DNA from: Lutraria lutraria
Taxonomy: Eukaryota; Mollusca; Bivalvia; Venerida; Mactridae
Assembly: GCA_964023205.1 (NCBI GenBank)
Contig: OZ026835.1
Span: forward strand, 45,729,083-45,793,082
Direction: 5' to 3'
Length of the DNA: 64,000 bases
Shown: positions 26,219 to 38,400 of the stretch, piece after piece
How the letters are laid out: the number at the start of each line of letters is the position of its first letter
Numbering within the stretch: the stretch's first letter is position 1
Translations under genes and position numbers: made by a program
Notes under the pieces: generated by a model
Told to the model about the DNA's origin: nothing
Database searches by the model: none
The model's input: the letters and a program-made list of their open reading frames with translations, nothing else

Positions 26219-26297
26219 GTTGAATCAATCAGATTTGTTTGTCATTATCCAGACACAAGATAACTAATGAGCCATTTACATTATTATCCATTGTACA

Positions 26298-26303
26298 TAA
26301 ATA
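26298..26303 (+). promoter_or_regulatory. Candidate polyadenylation signal of gene 1
   Basis: AATAAA 80 bp after the gene 1 stop codon, the first canonical hexamer downstream. Confidence 0.5.
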
Positions 26304-26901
26304 AACCACACATTCTATTCCATACAAAACTTTCATTTGTAGTCATCCATGATGTTTAAAATTAATTGTTTTTGTTGTTACTAATGTTAATGTAAATATC
26401 AGTATTCTCTTATATCACGTTAACACCAGACCTGATCTACAAGGCTGTAACTGATTGTATTATTTAGGTGTACATACAATTGTTGATTATTTTAAAACAA
26501 GATGTGTTTTTAAAACGCAATGCCCCCTCATGGTGACCTTTGGCATACCTACCTAAAAATGTACAGGTACTGTAGAGGTTATCACGAGGAACCAACATAT
26601 GAAGTTTGATTACTGTAGATGGAAGCCTTTTGATTTTATAGGCAAACGTTTGGCACAAACAGGCCAAAAACAATATGCCCCCATCAATCGATATGGGGGC
26701 ATGAACATATATCACTAGCTTCCGTTTGAAAAATGGACATTCAATTTTGTATTACATATGTATGTACCTATCAACATGATGTCAGTGATACATGACGTAA
26801 AGAGGATCGAGACGTGATTATTTATATTAGTGTCATTCATCTAGTGAAGGTAAAACTAATGTTTGATTAAGGGAGGTAAACACGACACGGACTTGTTATA
26901 G
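26304..26901. other. Intergenic, no gene seen
   Basis: AT-rich region 3' of gene 1 with no recognised features. Confidence 0.4.
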
Positions 26902-27097
26902 TGTTTGTAGAGAGTTATATCACAACAGTTAGATATCAACACTGATACATGTTTGTAGAGAGTTATATCACAACAGTTAGATATCAACACTGATACATGT
27001 TTGTAGAGAGTTATATCACAACAGTTAGATATCAACACTGATACATGTTTGTAGAGAGTTATATCACAACAGTTAGATATCAACACTGTTACATGTT
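26902..27097. repeat. 48 bp tandem repeat, 4 copies
   Basis: Unit 'gtttgtagagagttatatca' + 'caacagttagatatcaacac' + 'tgatacat', nearly identical copies. The - strand 16-residue periodic peptide is an artefact. Confidence 0.92.
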
Positions 27098-28129
27098 TGT
27101 ATATCGATAAATCAAGGAATGAACTATTTTCTGTTTACAATGAATAGAATGGATCTATTTTTTGTAGCGGAATTTTTCTGTTTGGAAGCTGCCAGTGACA
27201 TGAAAACAATGTTTACTCCGCCAGGAAACATCCACCATCAAACACGAATCGTGATGATGAATCAATATACTAACCTGTACGTGTTATGACGTCATCAGCA
27301 ATGTATTACGAGTACATTTATTTGTATATATTTATGTATGTTTGCTTTGTCTAAAAATCTATCTAAGTAAATCTATAAAAGACGAACAATGGTTACACTC
27401 CATTCCTAACACTTGATTAATGGTTTCCTATCGTCAACATTTATCAGGGATTATACAGTACAATACTTCAGATAGGCAACCTACCTTCAACAACAGAACC
27501 ATAAATCTAGTCCATCGTGTAATAGTTCTGCAATTTGGTCATATGTGTAATGGTTCTGCGCATGTCTATTAGAAGGCGAAGCACGACGACACGATATTGT
27601 CCAATTGTCGTTACTTCGTCTTTCACCTTGCGAATTTCATACAATATAAGAAATTACAGACAGAAAATGGTAAACACGAGTAGTGTAAGTAGGCGAGACT
27701 TGGTATATTTATCATGAATTAAATGTATATTAGAATAACATGATTTGTGATCAGTATTTTGATCATAGAGAGTATACTTGTACCTACATTATTAGTTTAT
27801 TGACTCTAAACGATACAAGGAAAGTCACACAGAATGTACATGATAATGTACACAATTTTTAAAATACTTGTTGATATCACAAAACTTGTTCAATCTATAC
27901 TGATCACACAGATGTTCAAGTTTTCATACGCCTTTTACTATTTTTTATGCTATGTGCTGTGCTCTGTTTTTTTGTGACAATGTGCCTTTTTTGTATAGTT
28001 CCATGGATCTAGTGATTTGACTTGAAATGCCTAGTGACAAGCCCCTTGGTCTATACAGTAATTGATTTACAACCAAGTAGTCAAAGCAATAGTTGGAAAA
28101 TAACGAAGAAAGAGCAAGAAGTTTGGGCA
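27098..28129. other. Intergenic, no gene seen
   Basis: No recognised exon or repeat up to the Tc1-like pseudogene. Confidence 0.4.
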
Positions 28130-28830
28130 TGCTTGAAGGTGGAATTTCTCAAGGTCACGTGGCAAGACGCTTTAACGTTTAAAGATCGACAATAATACGT
28201 CTTGTTCGACGGGTAAGCGTAACAGGGAGCTTGTCTGATAGATCCCGACCTGGAGCACCCCGTTTGAGGTCTGTACGACAGGACAAATTTTCATCCGTTA
28301 ACGTCTCCTGCGAAACCGTTTCCCCAACGTCAGTGGTAATATGAAATCGCGGAAGGAATGTAAGTCGCAATACGGTAATGAGACGACTGCAGGAACGTGG
28401 AATATCGTGCAGGCGGCCGCACCGTGGTGTAGTGATGGCGTCGGCAATAGGTTCAAAACAACATCGGAAGACATTGGCGTATTGTTGTCTTTAGTGACGA
28501 ATTCCGCATGAATGTTTCCTGTGCCGAAGGACGTTTTCGCGTTTACCGTCGACGTAATGAACGTTACGCCCGCAATTGTTTGCTGGAACACAATCGTTCT
28601 GATGGGGGTGATGTTATGGTGGGGGTGGTGTAATGGTGGGGGTGATGTAATGGTGGGGGTGGTGTAATGGTGGGGGTGGTGTAATGGTGGGGGTGGTGTA
28701 ATGGTGGGGGTGGTGTAATGGTGGGGGTGATGTAATGGTGGGGGTGGTGTAATGGTGGGGGTGGTGTAATGGTGGGGTGGTGTAATGGTGGGGGTGGTGT
28801 AATGGTTTGGGCAGCGATTAATATCACCTT
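28130..28830 (+). pseudogene. Tc1/mariner-type transposase, decayed and 3'-truncated
   Basis: The + strand shows the N-terminal helix-turn-helix region (GISQGHVARRFNV, stop, RSTIIRLVRRV, then TGSLSDRSRPGAPR, a typical GRPR-like linker). After several disruptions comes an open stretch from about 28480: IVVFSDEF (the first catalytic Asp of the Tc1 DDE triad sits in such a W/FSDE motif), then RFRVYRRRNERYARNC and DGGDVM...VWAAI. Tc1-family proteins are ~340 residues; here the second Asp and the Glu are absent because the sequence diverges just after VWAAI. An in-frame stop near 28178, frameshifts and a minisatellite inserted in the GGDVMVW motif mean no functional product. Terminal repeats were not identified. 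Confidence 0.8.
28604..28806. repeat. 17 bp G-rich minisatellite inside the Tc1 transposase remnant
   Basis: About 12 copies of 'taatggtgggggtggtg' with gatg/gtg variants. The flanking transposase codons 'gatgggggtgatgttatggt' contain one complete ancestral unit, so the array grew from the GGDVMV codons. GGGGGT runs spaced by short loops could form G-quadruplexes on the + strand. Confidence 0.92.
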
Positions 28831-30044
28831 TAGAACTGATGTCAATGTCAATGCACTTTATTATCATTAATATTTATCAATGATTCTAAACGTGCTTAAT
28901 TCATTAAAGTTGTTTCACATAATATTTTTCTTGTTTTCAATTTGCCTGGTATATACAGCTAATGTTACATAAAGCCAAAACAATGATACACAAAACATGG
29001 GATTTAAATGTGCAACAACATATATATGTAGACACACATAAAGTTTCTATGCACAAACGTGTATGTATACCGAGTAATGTGTGGTTCAGCCTATGGAATT
29101 TCTTAAAATCAAATCATCTAATGAACGAAGGGCGTTATAAAAATTATGATGCACGGTTTCCTGCACTTGACAATTATATAGTAATATTCCTGTATACAGA
29201 ACAGCTACTGATGTTCAAAAATATGTAAATTACGTGAAATATTGGTTTATAGAAAATCAATCAAATGTAATATTTGTTTCAAATCATTTGCAATGGACTT
29301 TATAAAGTGGGTTTATTTAAGTATATATATAATTATGGTCTAGATAAATCTATAAATTGGCGAAACTTGATATGACTTAACAGCCAGTATAACGATACAT
29401 TATATTTACCCTTCATTGATCACACACATGTATTATACCACAGTCAAGGTACCATTTCAACTTTATTTTTAACGTCAAATTATGTAAATAGCTTATTGGA
29501 GTAGAGGTCAGTGGAAATATATATGATAGTTCGATATCTAAATTTAGCGACTGCGGTGTTCTGGATTTAAAATACAAATGTTTGAACGGAGGATATTTAC
29601 TTTTTTCTCATCTGCGACACAAAATTAATCAACGTTAACAATGGATTTTAGTTCATCCTACGTAGGCCTACATGAGTAAACTTTCAAGCTGTATTTAAAG
29701 GTGAGTTCATAATGTTCCTATTGTTTCATGACTTAATTCAAAGACTTATATACATGTATGTGTATAAGTCCTTGACTTAATGTGTATTCCCTACAGTGGA
29801 ATACTGTCATTGAAGTATACCAGGGATTATTAAATACGGTAGAAATGCTGTCGATATGTTTTGTTGTTGTTGTTGTTGTTTTCTTCGTGGTTGTGAATGT
29901 TCAGGTTGCGTGATAGTTATTTCATTATTTTCTAGTTATACATAAAGTTCTCATATCATATACATAATTTTCAGCCAGAAATCAAAATCTCACGCCCAGC
30001 ATGAGAATAATTTATGGTTAGTAATTAATACATTTCTACACATT
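28831..30044. other. Intergenic, no gene seen
   Basis: AT-rich. A short (TTG)n run occurs at about 29860-29880. No convincing exon, although a 5' non-coding exon of the raftlin-like gene could lie here. Confidence 0.4.
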
Positions 30045-30150
30045 ATGTATGTATGTCTGTCTGTCTGTATGTCTGTATGTCTGTATGTCTGTCTGTATGT
30101 CTGTATGTATGTATGTATGTATGTATGTATGTATGTATGTATGTATGTAT
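30045..30150. repeat. (TATG/TCTG)n microsatellite
   Basis: Pure tetranucleotide tract alternating TGTA and TGTC units upstream of the raftlin-like gene. Confidence 0.95.
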
Positions 30151-30389
30151 GACTTGAAAGCATGTAATATTTGAATTTGTATATATTCCACTGAATTGTA
30201 AAATATGAACTATTTTCGTTGGCAGAAGGTTAATGGAAGCTCTTCCGGTATGTAGGATAAATTTCCCGACCGATTGTTGAGAAATGGTTTTAACCAAAAA
30301 TCAGATTTTGAATACTGTTCATTCCTTGTCACATAATTAAATCAACTATTTTTGTTATTTTATAGTTTCATCTACTAAAATCGCACACA

Positions 30390-32235
30390 ATGGGCGCGAG
30401 TGCATCGACGAAGCGTTCCCATCCAGTCCCGACGATACAAGCAAATCATGGACCCGTCATGCCTGTTGGTCCCCCGTATAATGGACATTCTGTTTACTAT
30501 CACCACATTGTCGTCAATGCAGAAGTAGACATAAACATGTCGAGTGCCCAACAAAATTTACAAATGCAAGCCACAAATGTTGAACAGCACTATCCACAGA
30601 TGGCAGCAATGTACGCTCAGGGCTTTAAAATGTTAGTATTTGCTGCACTTCCGGGTTCACTTAAAACCTATGGTTTTGCATCCATTGGCAACTGTAAGAT
30701 AACAGCTAAACTCCAAGCAATATACCGGAAGTTATTTCCGGAAGAAATGGGTCAGCAATGGGAACTTAGAGTTGAAAAGTCTACTCTGATTGATCAGATG
30801 TTCTTACAATGGACAGGTAGTTTATTTCTGCAATCCGGAACACTATCTGGAAGTATGACAAACACATGTCACGTATTTCAAACTTTAGCCAATATTACAC
30901 AACATGGTAGTCGACTGATTAGTATAGAAATAACAGCTGGACAACAGTTGGAGATCCAGAGACGCATGATGGCACTAGAATCTGAAACACACTATTGGCA
31001 AACAGCGACTGAGCCAATGAAGCGTAAGTACAATATTCTGTTTTATATGTTGGCAAGTATTGTATTCTATTCAAGTTTGGACTTCTTCAATTGATTGTTA
31101 GAACGTAGTTACTGTGTCTTAATTGCCTAAATTCGCTAAAATGTTTTAAGTCATTTACGGAAATTGAATATCATACTTTCATATCAAGCAACACAAAGTA
31201 TTTTTAATCGAACGCGCTCAGATAGGTTTTATTGCGATAAACACACTACCTCTTTATCGACTTAACTTAATACATACATACATACAAACATACATACATA
31301 CCATACATACATGCCAATACATGCCATGCCATGCCATGTCATGCCATCTATCAAGATAATAAAACATAATTATCACATTTCCCCAAACTTGGTATGTATT
31401 CCTTTCAGAGGTTCCTGTAAATATATTTCATGAAGTACCAAGTGCACCATCTAGTGAGAGATACGTTTACCAGGTAGTCAGTTGTCAAGTGGAGAGGTCT
31501 TTCACCTATGGTCGATGTACGTCGTTTGTTGACTGGCAAAGTGTTATGACGCAATTCTTGGGTACAGGATGGAAACTGGTGGAAATATTAGAAGATTTTT
31601 CTACTCTTGCTACAGCACAAACACATGACGAAGATGACTGGCAAGTATCACAAAGTCAAAACTGTTTGTGGATCTTTGAGAAGCCAGTATCAAGGTTAAA
31701 CGACAACACCCCATACTATGAAGGAACAATGCTAGAACATTGGTTTGTAACCAACAAGCAGCAACATTCTATGGGATTTGGTGGCGCTGATGAAGACGTA
31801 ATCACAAACTTAGAACCAGTCATGGATCAGTTTGGCCAACAAGGTTGGCAAGTTGTAAGGATACTGAGTACTCAAGATACTAGAACTGAAGGTATGATTA
31901 ATTCAGTCAAACATACCAGACATATGATATTCTTCCAACGCCTGATTGAGGGTAGGATTGACGCTCGCGGTGTTAACCAAGCAACTGCGCCTCCTTTTCC
32001 CGGTACGTTTGCTGGAAACCTTCAAGCACCTCATCCTTACCACAGCACGGCTGCTGGGAACTCTCAAGCACCTCCTCCTTACCACAGCACGGCTGCTGGG
32101 AACTCTCAAGTACCTCCTCCTTACCACAGCACGGCTGCTGGAAACTTTCAAGAATCTCCTCCTTACCACAGCACGGCTGCTGGGAACTCTCAAGTACCTC
32201 CGCCGGCTTACAATCAACTGCACGACAATAAATAA
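30390..32235 (+). CDS. Raftlin-like protein with C-terminal PPxY/proline repeat
   Basis: Two coding exons, 30390-31023 and 31409-32235 (GT-AG, phase 1), give 1461 bp and 486 residues. An acceptor-like 'ttttatag' 25 bp before the ATG suggests an upstream non-coding exon. MGASAS is an N-myristoylation signal followed by basic KR; unlike vertebrate raftlin (MGC) it has no Cys for palmitoylation. Family resemblance rests on the order: a mid N-terminal 'MYAQGFKMLVFAALPG' block, then a C-terminal domain with YYEGTMLEHWFV, LEPVMDQFGQQGWQVVRIL and HTRHMIFFQR, which parallel raftlin's membrane-associated core. Vertebrate raftlins organise lipid rafts at the plasma membrane in lymphocytes. After residue ~415 the tail has four copies of a 14-residue unit (YHSTAAGNSQ-APPP) carrying PPPY and a final PPAY, potential WW-domain ligands. 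The intron holds a (CATA)n tract. The family call is from pattern memory; the exon model is firm. Confidence 0.75.
31268..31350. repeat. (CATA)n / (ATGCC)n microsatellite
   Basis: Simple repeats 'acatacatacata' followed by 'catgccatgccatg' in the single coding intron of the raftlin-like gene. Confidence 0.9.
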
Positions 32236-33005
32236 TCTTGAAGGTTTCCAGTGCCTATACAGTGGTTGATTTTGTATACATGTACATTTCTTCTGTTTGA
32301 AATTAAGCTATTTCGGTTTACCTAGTCTGCTGGTAGAAGGACTCAGGAACTTAATGTCGTGTATATGAGTCCCTGTGGAGACGATTGATTTCCTGTGATA
32401 GTAATTCAAGTAATTCTTGAAGTAATGGTACATAAAGCTATTTTTTCTCTCAAATCGTATTCAAGCTTCCGGTCAGGAAATTAACATTTTTATGTCAGGA
32501 CTTGCAAGTAAAAGTGACAAAAACTATATATAGCTTATGAATCCTCTGAAGGGTAAAATTGATGTCTGCCTTTTTGTAGCAATTTGTCGGGTCCCGCACT
32601 CCCAATTTTCTCTTTTTAGGTAGTTTTTCGTAGCTGATCCAGAAGAGGTAAAATCTGATCAATTCCGTATTTGAAAATAATCATTTAAACATAGATTTGG
32701 ACCAGCAGCACTATTTGTTTTTAATTATCTAATTGCCTTAACAATTTCAGATGAGTCAATTTCCGCGTTGAGTTCATCAAACAATGTTAAATAAAAGTTT
32801 CATTGAATTTTAGTATTTCATCATCAGCTGGATGAAATCAATCTTCCGGGTTTCGTGGACTTGTTTTATCAAACAATGATGAATATATGTTATCTATAGT
32901 GTTTAGAGATTAGATATTTGACATGAAGCAACATCTTGAGACCCTCTATTAAATTGCTAAAATAAAATCCTTTATAACTATGTGGTGTATCAGGATGGAT
33001 ACAAT
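32236..33005. other. 3' flank of the raftlin-like gene; no gene seen
   Basis: AT-rich 3' flank, likely containing its 3' UTR. No canonical poly(A) hexamer stood out within the first 300 bp. Confidence 0.4.
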
Positions 33006-33187
33006 ACAGTACAACCTCTGAAGTGTAACACCCTGTGGGAGCTGCAAATATTGGCCGTTGTTCAGAGGTTGTTGCTCTACAGAGGTTAATTTTATAGTAA
33101 ATATCAGCTTAGGGAAATGTTGAAGGTGTTGTTATAGTGATGTTGAGTGTTGCTCTACAGAGGGCCGCTCTGGAGAGGTTTTACTGT
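33006..33187. mobile_element. MITE, 'acagtacaacctct' family, full length
   Basis: Left end 'acagtacaacctctgaagtg' and right end 'ctctggagaggttttactgt' are imperfect inverted repeats. Inside are repeated 'gttgctctacagagg' motifs. Relatives: 4540-4670, 56254-56432, 58223-58395 and a fragment near 41165. Confidence 0.75.
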
Positions 33188-34979
33188 TTTTTAAAAACTT
33201 CTCAGTATATTTTTCCTTTTATTAACAGTTTCAGCCATACCACCTTTATGAAATAACGGATATTCGTAACAAACTACATGATCTCAGTACATAGATATTT
33301 GTATGAAATGTTTTTATGACGTCAATGACGTCACATGATAAAGGCGGTAGCCGAAACGTTAATAAAAGGTGAAATATACTAATGTCCTTTAATTAGGTCT
33401 ATTTTGCTAATATATTTACTAACTGCAGGACAAAATTATATCAAATTTATAACTCGTTTTCAGATGAGTAACACAGGACCACTTGGCCCTCTGTTTAACA
33501 ATATCTGATCTTTCTTGCATTCGCCGGGAAGAAGTAATGATTGCTAAATGTAGAATTGATCATTCATGTTTAACCCATTCTTGACTTCTGACCAGAGGTG
33601 GTGTGTCACAATAATGTTCCGTACAATGCACCACCTTTCTATCAGAAATCTTCTTGTTTTACTCAAACTGTCTTCAGCCAATCCGTATTATACACTTTGA
33701 TGTTGAAAACATGAAGTCACATCTTGGAACTATCATTCATGAAACAATTATTTATAACATAAAGAAACTCGGACTATACAATAAACTGTTATACCTTTAT
33801 ACACTTACACACACAATATGGATGTTGAGAAGGTCGGTTCAGTATATAGTTATATCTTATAAAACCTGTGGTAAATAGATATAAAATTACACAAGTTCTA
33901 AAACATAATAACATTGAATAAATCAGAAAAAAATGTTCTAGACGATACTTCTTACACTCGCGTGCGAAAGATTTTTTGGTAGATTAAAAGTACACCGTGT
34001 GTGTGTATTGTTCAGTATCAAAAACCGGAGTGTGTTCACACAGTTTCCACTAACGATTAAATACATAGAGTCGCATTTTTCAACGTTCATCTTGTTTTTT
34101 ACAGAGAAAATCTTTGAACATAAGTTAAGCATTAATTTGGATCACTGGTAAAATATTTGTAGAGTGTAAACGATATTTTATTCTCATTCCCAGTAATTAA
34201 TGAATCTATTCCAAAGAGATATCATTCAAGATTTTACTATTATAGATATCGGGTAACGGCCGAGCTCATCCATCAACATGTATAAGGGAATCGATTTCGG
34301 GGCTTGCGATTAAAAACGTTTAATGGCGCAACCTTCCTCATCAAAATTAATATTTTTTATATTGTCGCAAAATCGTGACAAGATACGTTACCAGGACTTA
34401 AGTGTTCTTTTTTTATTTTCAATATAGCAGTTAATTTTACTTACAATTAAAATAAAACATCTAACCCATATACTTATTCAATAAACATAAACATATTTCG
34501 GTTTAGATAAAATACTTACGATAGCAAAAACGTACTTTCAGCCTTGTCTATAGTGTTACAATTGACAAAGCCAGATACGTTACCGAAATAAATGCCAATA
34601 TCTTATCTAAATTGAATTACGAGTATATTGTGGAAATTACGATTTGCAAATACATTGTATAAAGGATTAGTAAAAGTCTAATTTAGGCATGACATTGTAT
34701 AAACAATGTTTTATGAAGAAAATATTGCAACCAGATACGTTACAAACCAGATACGTTACCGTGTGGTTGATAATGTTCTCTAAAAAAGTGAAGTCATTGT
34801 CTGTTACATGTCACATCGTATTTGAGTTCTAGGATCATGTATCAATTTATGTTATAGACACTATACTTGTGTTTTATCCGTGACCTTTACATTGAAATAA
34901 TATGCACAGAGGGTAAGTCAATTTTGTGTTAGACAATAGTATTTTAGGCATTTTTATTATACATTTTTATTAATTGTGT
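33188..34979. other. Intergenic; no gene seen, repeated 'agatacgttac' motif
   Basis: No exon recognised. Four copies of 'agatacgttac' lie at about 34381, 34573, 34733 and 34750, two within 20 bp of each other, about 0.7-1.1 kb upstream of 5'-nucleotidase gene 2. Confidence 0.5.
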
Positions 34980-35115
34980 CGCGTGAGGACAGTTTCGTTA
35001 TTGCAAGCGGGCCGAAATGTAATGTAAGAGGGTAACATTACGGATTGTCACCCTCTGACGTCACATAAGACTATAGAGTAAATAAGTCACGTGAGGTATA
35101 ATAATAGAGAATGTT
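34980..35115 (+). repeat. 'gcaagcgggccgaaatgtaa' dispersed repeat, copy A
   Basis: Core 'ttgcaagcgggccgaaatgt' + 'aatgt', then a GTAACATTAC half-palindrome, 'ggattgtcaccctctgacgt', ending 'cacgtgaggtataataat'. Same order at 42825-43065 and 46762-46998. Much more GC-rich than the surroundings, hairpin-forming, non-coding. Confidence 0.8.
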
Positions 35116-35441
35116 ACACTTAAATAGTGGTAACTATTTTCCGTTATGGTGGATCCTTAACTTACGTACGAGGCGTATTTCTGAGTGACGGGAATTCCCG
35201 GGTAGTTACGATTGTGATAAATTCACAGATATAAATTTACGTCAATTCTATAAACAAAATTACCATGCTCAAAAAAGTACTTAAATAACTCAGAAATAGT
35301 CCGCTGTAAACTACACTTTTTACGCTGAGTGGCAAAAGTAATAGTTAATAGACGGATCACATTCAACTACTCGTAGTTTACTTCTTTCATAACTGTACAA
35401 AACATACTTTTATGTGTTTAACGCAGCTTTAGTTTACCAGT

Positions 35442-38400
35442 ATGGATCTAGATGTACGTACAAACATGTGGGTTAAGTTGTGTTTTATTTTATTTCTATC
35501 AGCTACAGAAATTGCTGGCTTAAAGTTAACAATTTTACACACAAATGATGTTCACGCAAGATTTGAACAATTCAACAAATATGGTTCAGAATGTAGTCAG
35601 TCTGATGCTGAGGAAGGTGAATGTTTTGGTGGTGTTGCTAGGAGATTTACAAAAATCCAGGAAATCCGTGAAAGTCATGACAACGTGTTGTTGCTAGACG
35701 CCGGAGACCAGTTTATGGGAACGACATTTTTCACCGTGCACCAGGGGATGGCATCAGCTTACTTTATGAATCGTTTGAAATACGATGCTATGGTATGTCC
35801 AATAAGCTTCTTCATTAACTGTACGAGCATTTTACCTCACGGATTTGTGCCAATTAATCTTCATTTAAATGTTTATAAACAATGTATCATAAACTTTAAT
35901 ATAAGTTAGATGACTGGAGTAAATGATTAAAAATATCGCTTAATGTGTAACCATTTACAAGTATTTTTAAATGTATTTCACATTTTATCAATGCAACCGA
36001 AACATGGGCGTTTGCAATCGAAAAAGAAACGATTTATGAATTTTGTAGCTCTATATACTGTTTTGTCTGTGAAAAGATGCATTGATAAGTTTTGTGTTGA
36101 AATACATACAAAAGACGGAATGTATAAATTGAATGTAAATAGTAAAAAACGACTCATTCATTCAAAATATTGATTAATCGCTTGACTAATAACCACGGAT
36201 GACTAAGTGTATTTACATCATAGCTTCTGTGTACAAATACAGTAGAACTAGGTTATAATTAATACATAGAGATCCAAAACATGTGAACATCATTACATCC
36301 TTATTGCACTGTATTCATAGCAATAAAATATAATGATAAAATATATACCTCAGTGTATCCGATTCCTATCTGTTTCCATCTATTTATTTCATCGGATATA
36401 ACGCCATTTTCAACATTAATTCAGTTATATCGTGGCGGACAGTTATTATAGTTAGTTTCCGTGGATTTCATTAAGTGACTTAACCAGTACTAACCACATT
36501 CTATCTGCAAGCTGCTGTATGCTACCCACTTAATTCAGAGGTGGGGACAATTAAACATAGGATGTAATATCAATTTCGTCACGGACAGTGTGAGCCTCGC
36601 CCGGGGTCGAACTCTCAACTCTTGATCAGTAGACCAACGTTCTAACCACTGAGCTAACCGGACGGGCTCTATCTGTTTCCATGTCCACTGTAACTAAACA
36701 TTCATATAAAAAAAGTCGCCTGTGCTCGGACATCATGCGTTCGACCTTTTCACTCTGATCAGATTTTACTGAGTTCAACAAACTCTACCTATAGATGTGA
36801 AATCATGTTATGATGGAAACTGATACGCAAATTATAAACTTGCATTGTTCATGTTATGATATTTTTAAACCCATTATAACTGCGCATAATATAATGTTTT
36901 ATGTCCTTGAGGTATCTACTAGTATTACCTATTATGGTGTCATGTGTCTTTCGTGACACAGACTAAACCATGATCTATTCATGATTTTAAAGCTTCAGGA
37001 TATCGGGTGTCATAAGAAGAAATGGTCTGTAAATATTTACTTAGTTACATAGTTATATGATATTATATCATTGGGTGTTAACCATACAAAACTATACATG
37101 TGTACCAGTATTCGTATAGTAATGTTCACCCTGCTGTATATAACTTAAATATCTTCATCCCGCTGAATATAACTTAAATATCTTCATCCCGCTGTATATA
37201 ACTTAGATATATTCATCCCGCTGTATATAACTTAGATATCTTCATCCCGCTGTATATAACTTAGATATATTCATCCCGCTGTATATAACTTAGATATCTT
37301 CATCCCGCTGTATATAACTTAGATATATTCATCCTGCTGTATATAACTTAAATATCTTCATCCCGCTGTATATAACTTAAATATCTTCATCCTGCTGTAT
37401 ATAACTTAGATATCTTCATCCTGCTGTATATAGCTTAGATATCTTCATCCTGCTGTATATAACTTAAATATCTTCATCCTGCTGTATATAACTTAAATAT
37501 CTTCATCCTGCTGTATATAACTTAAATATCTTCATCCCGCTGTATATAACTCAAATATCTTCATCCCGCTGTATATAACTTAAATATCTTCATCCTGCTG
37601 TATAACTTCATCCTGCTGTATATAACTTAAATATCTTCACCCCACTGTATATAACATATGCTTTGAACGTCTACTATTCTGTTGTTGATGTTTTTACTCT
37701 GTTTCTAGTGTCTGGGTAACCATGAGTTTGATCTCAGCGTCCCGCCGTTGGCAAACTTCATTGACAACGTTACTTTTCCTGTTGTTAGTTGTAACACTGA
37801 CGTAACCAAGGAGACAAGGTTAAAAGGAAAGTTCACGAAATCAACGACAATCACGGTCAGTGGTGAGAGCATTGGTTTGATAGGATACATCACACGAGAT
37901 ACAACACAGCTTTCTGCACCAGGTAGAACACTTGTTGTTTGTAGACATACCAACTCACGTTTGACCTACATCGTCCTTACTATTCGTTGAAATAGTATTG
38001 GAGTAGATATTTCTTTTAAAATGCAGCTATACAAGGGCCGTCAAAGCTTTTCACAAGGAACATAGTATTTTAATTGTATTGCTTAGTTTGACTGAAAGAA
38101 TATTTCCACTTTGGTACATTATTCTACATAATCTAAAATACAAACACTTTGTAGGTCCAACAATCTCCTTTGGAGACATTATTGATTGCGTGAAAGCCGA
38201 GGTCAATGTATTAAAAGGACAAGGTGTCAACAAGATTATCGCCCTTGGTCATGCTGGATTTATCATGGACAAACAGGTGGCTACCATTGATGGTATAGAT
38301 ATTGTTGTTGGTGGACACACAAATACTTTCCTTTACAATGGTAACATGTTTTTTTTTTAAATAACATTTCTATGCAACATATTTCGACCCACATAACAGG

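Noticed and set aside
28298..28867. His/Pro/Thr-rich - strand frame of 189 codons
   Set aside because: Antisense of the Tc1 remnant and its 17 bp minisatellite; the + strand carries the recognisable transposase motifs.
28962..29228. An 88-codon + strand frame near the raftlin-like gene
   Set aside because: No recognisable domain, splice context or repeat structure; composition is compatible with chance in AT-rich DNA.
31903..32269. Arg/Ser-rich - strand and Leu/Thr-rich + strand frames over the raftlin-like gene end
   Set aside because: Shadows of the 42 bp coding repeat; the chosen frame continues the spliced gene and encodes the PPxY units.
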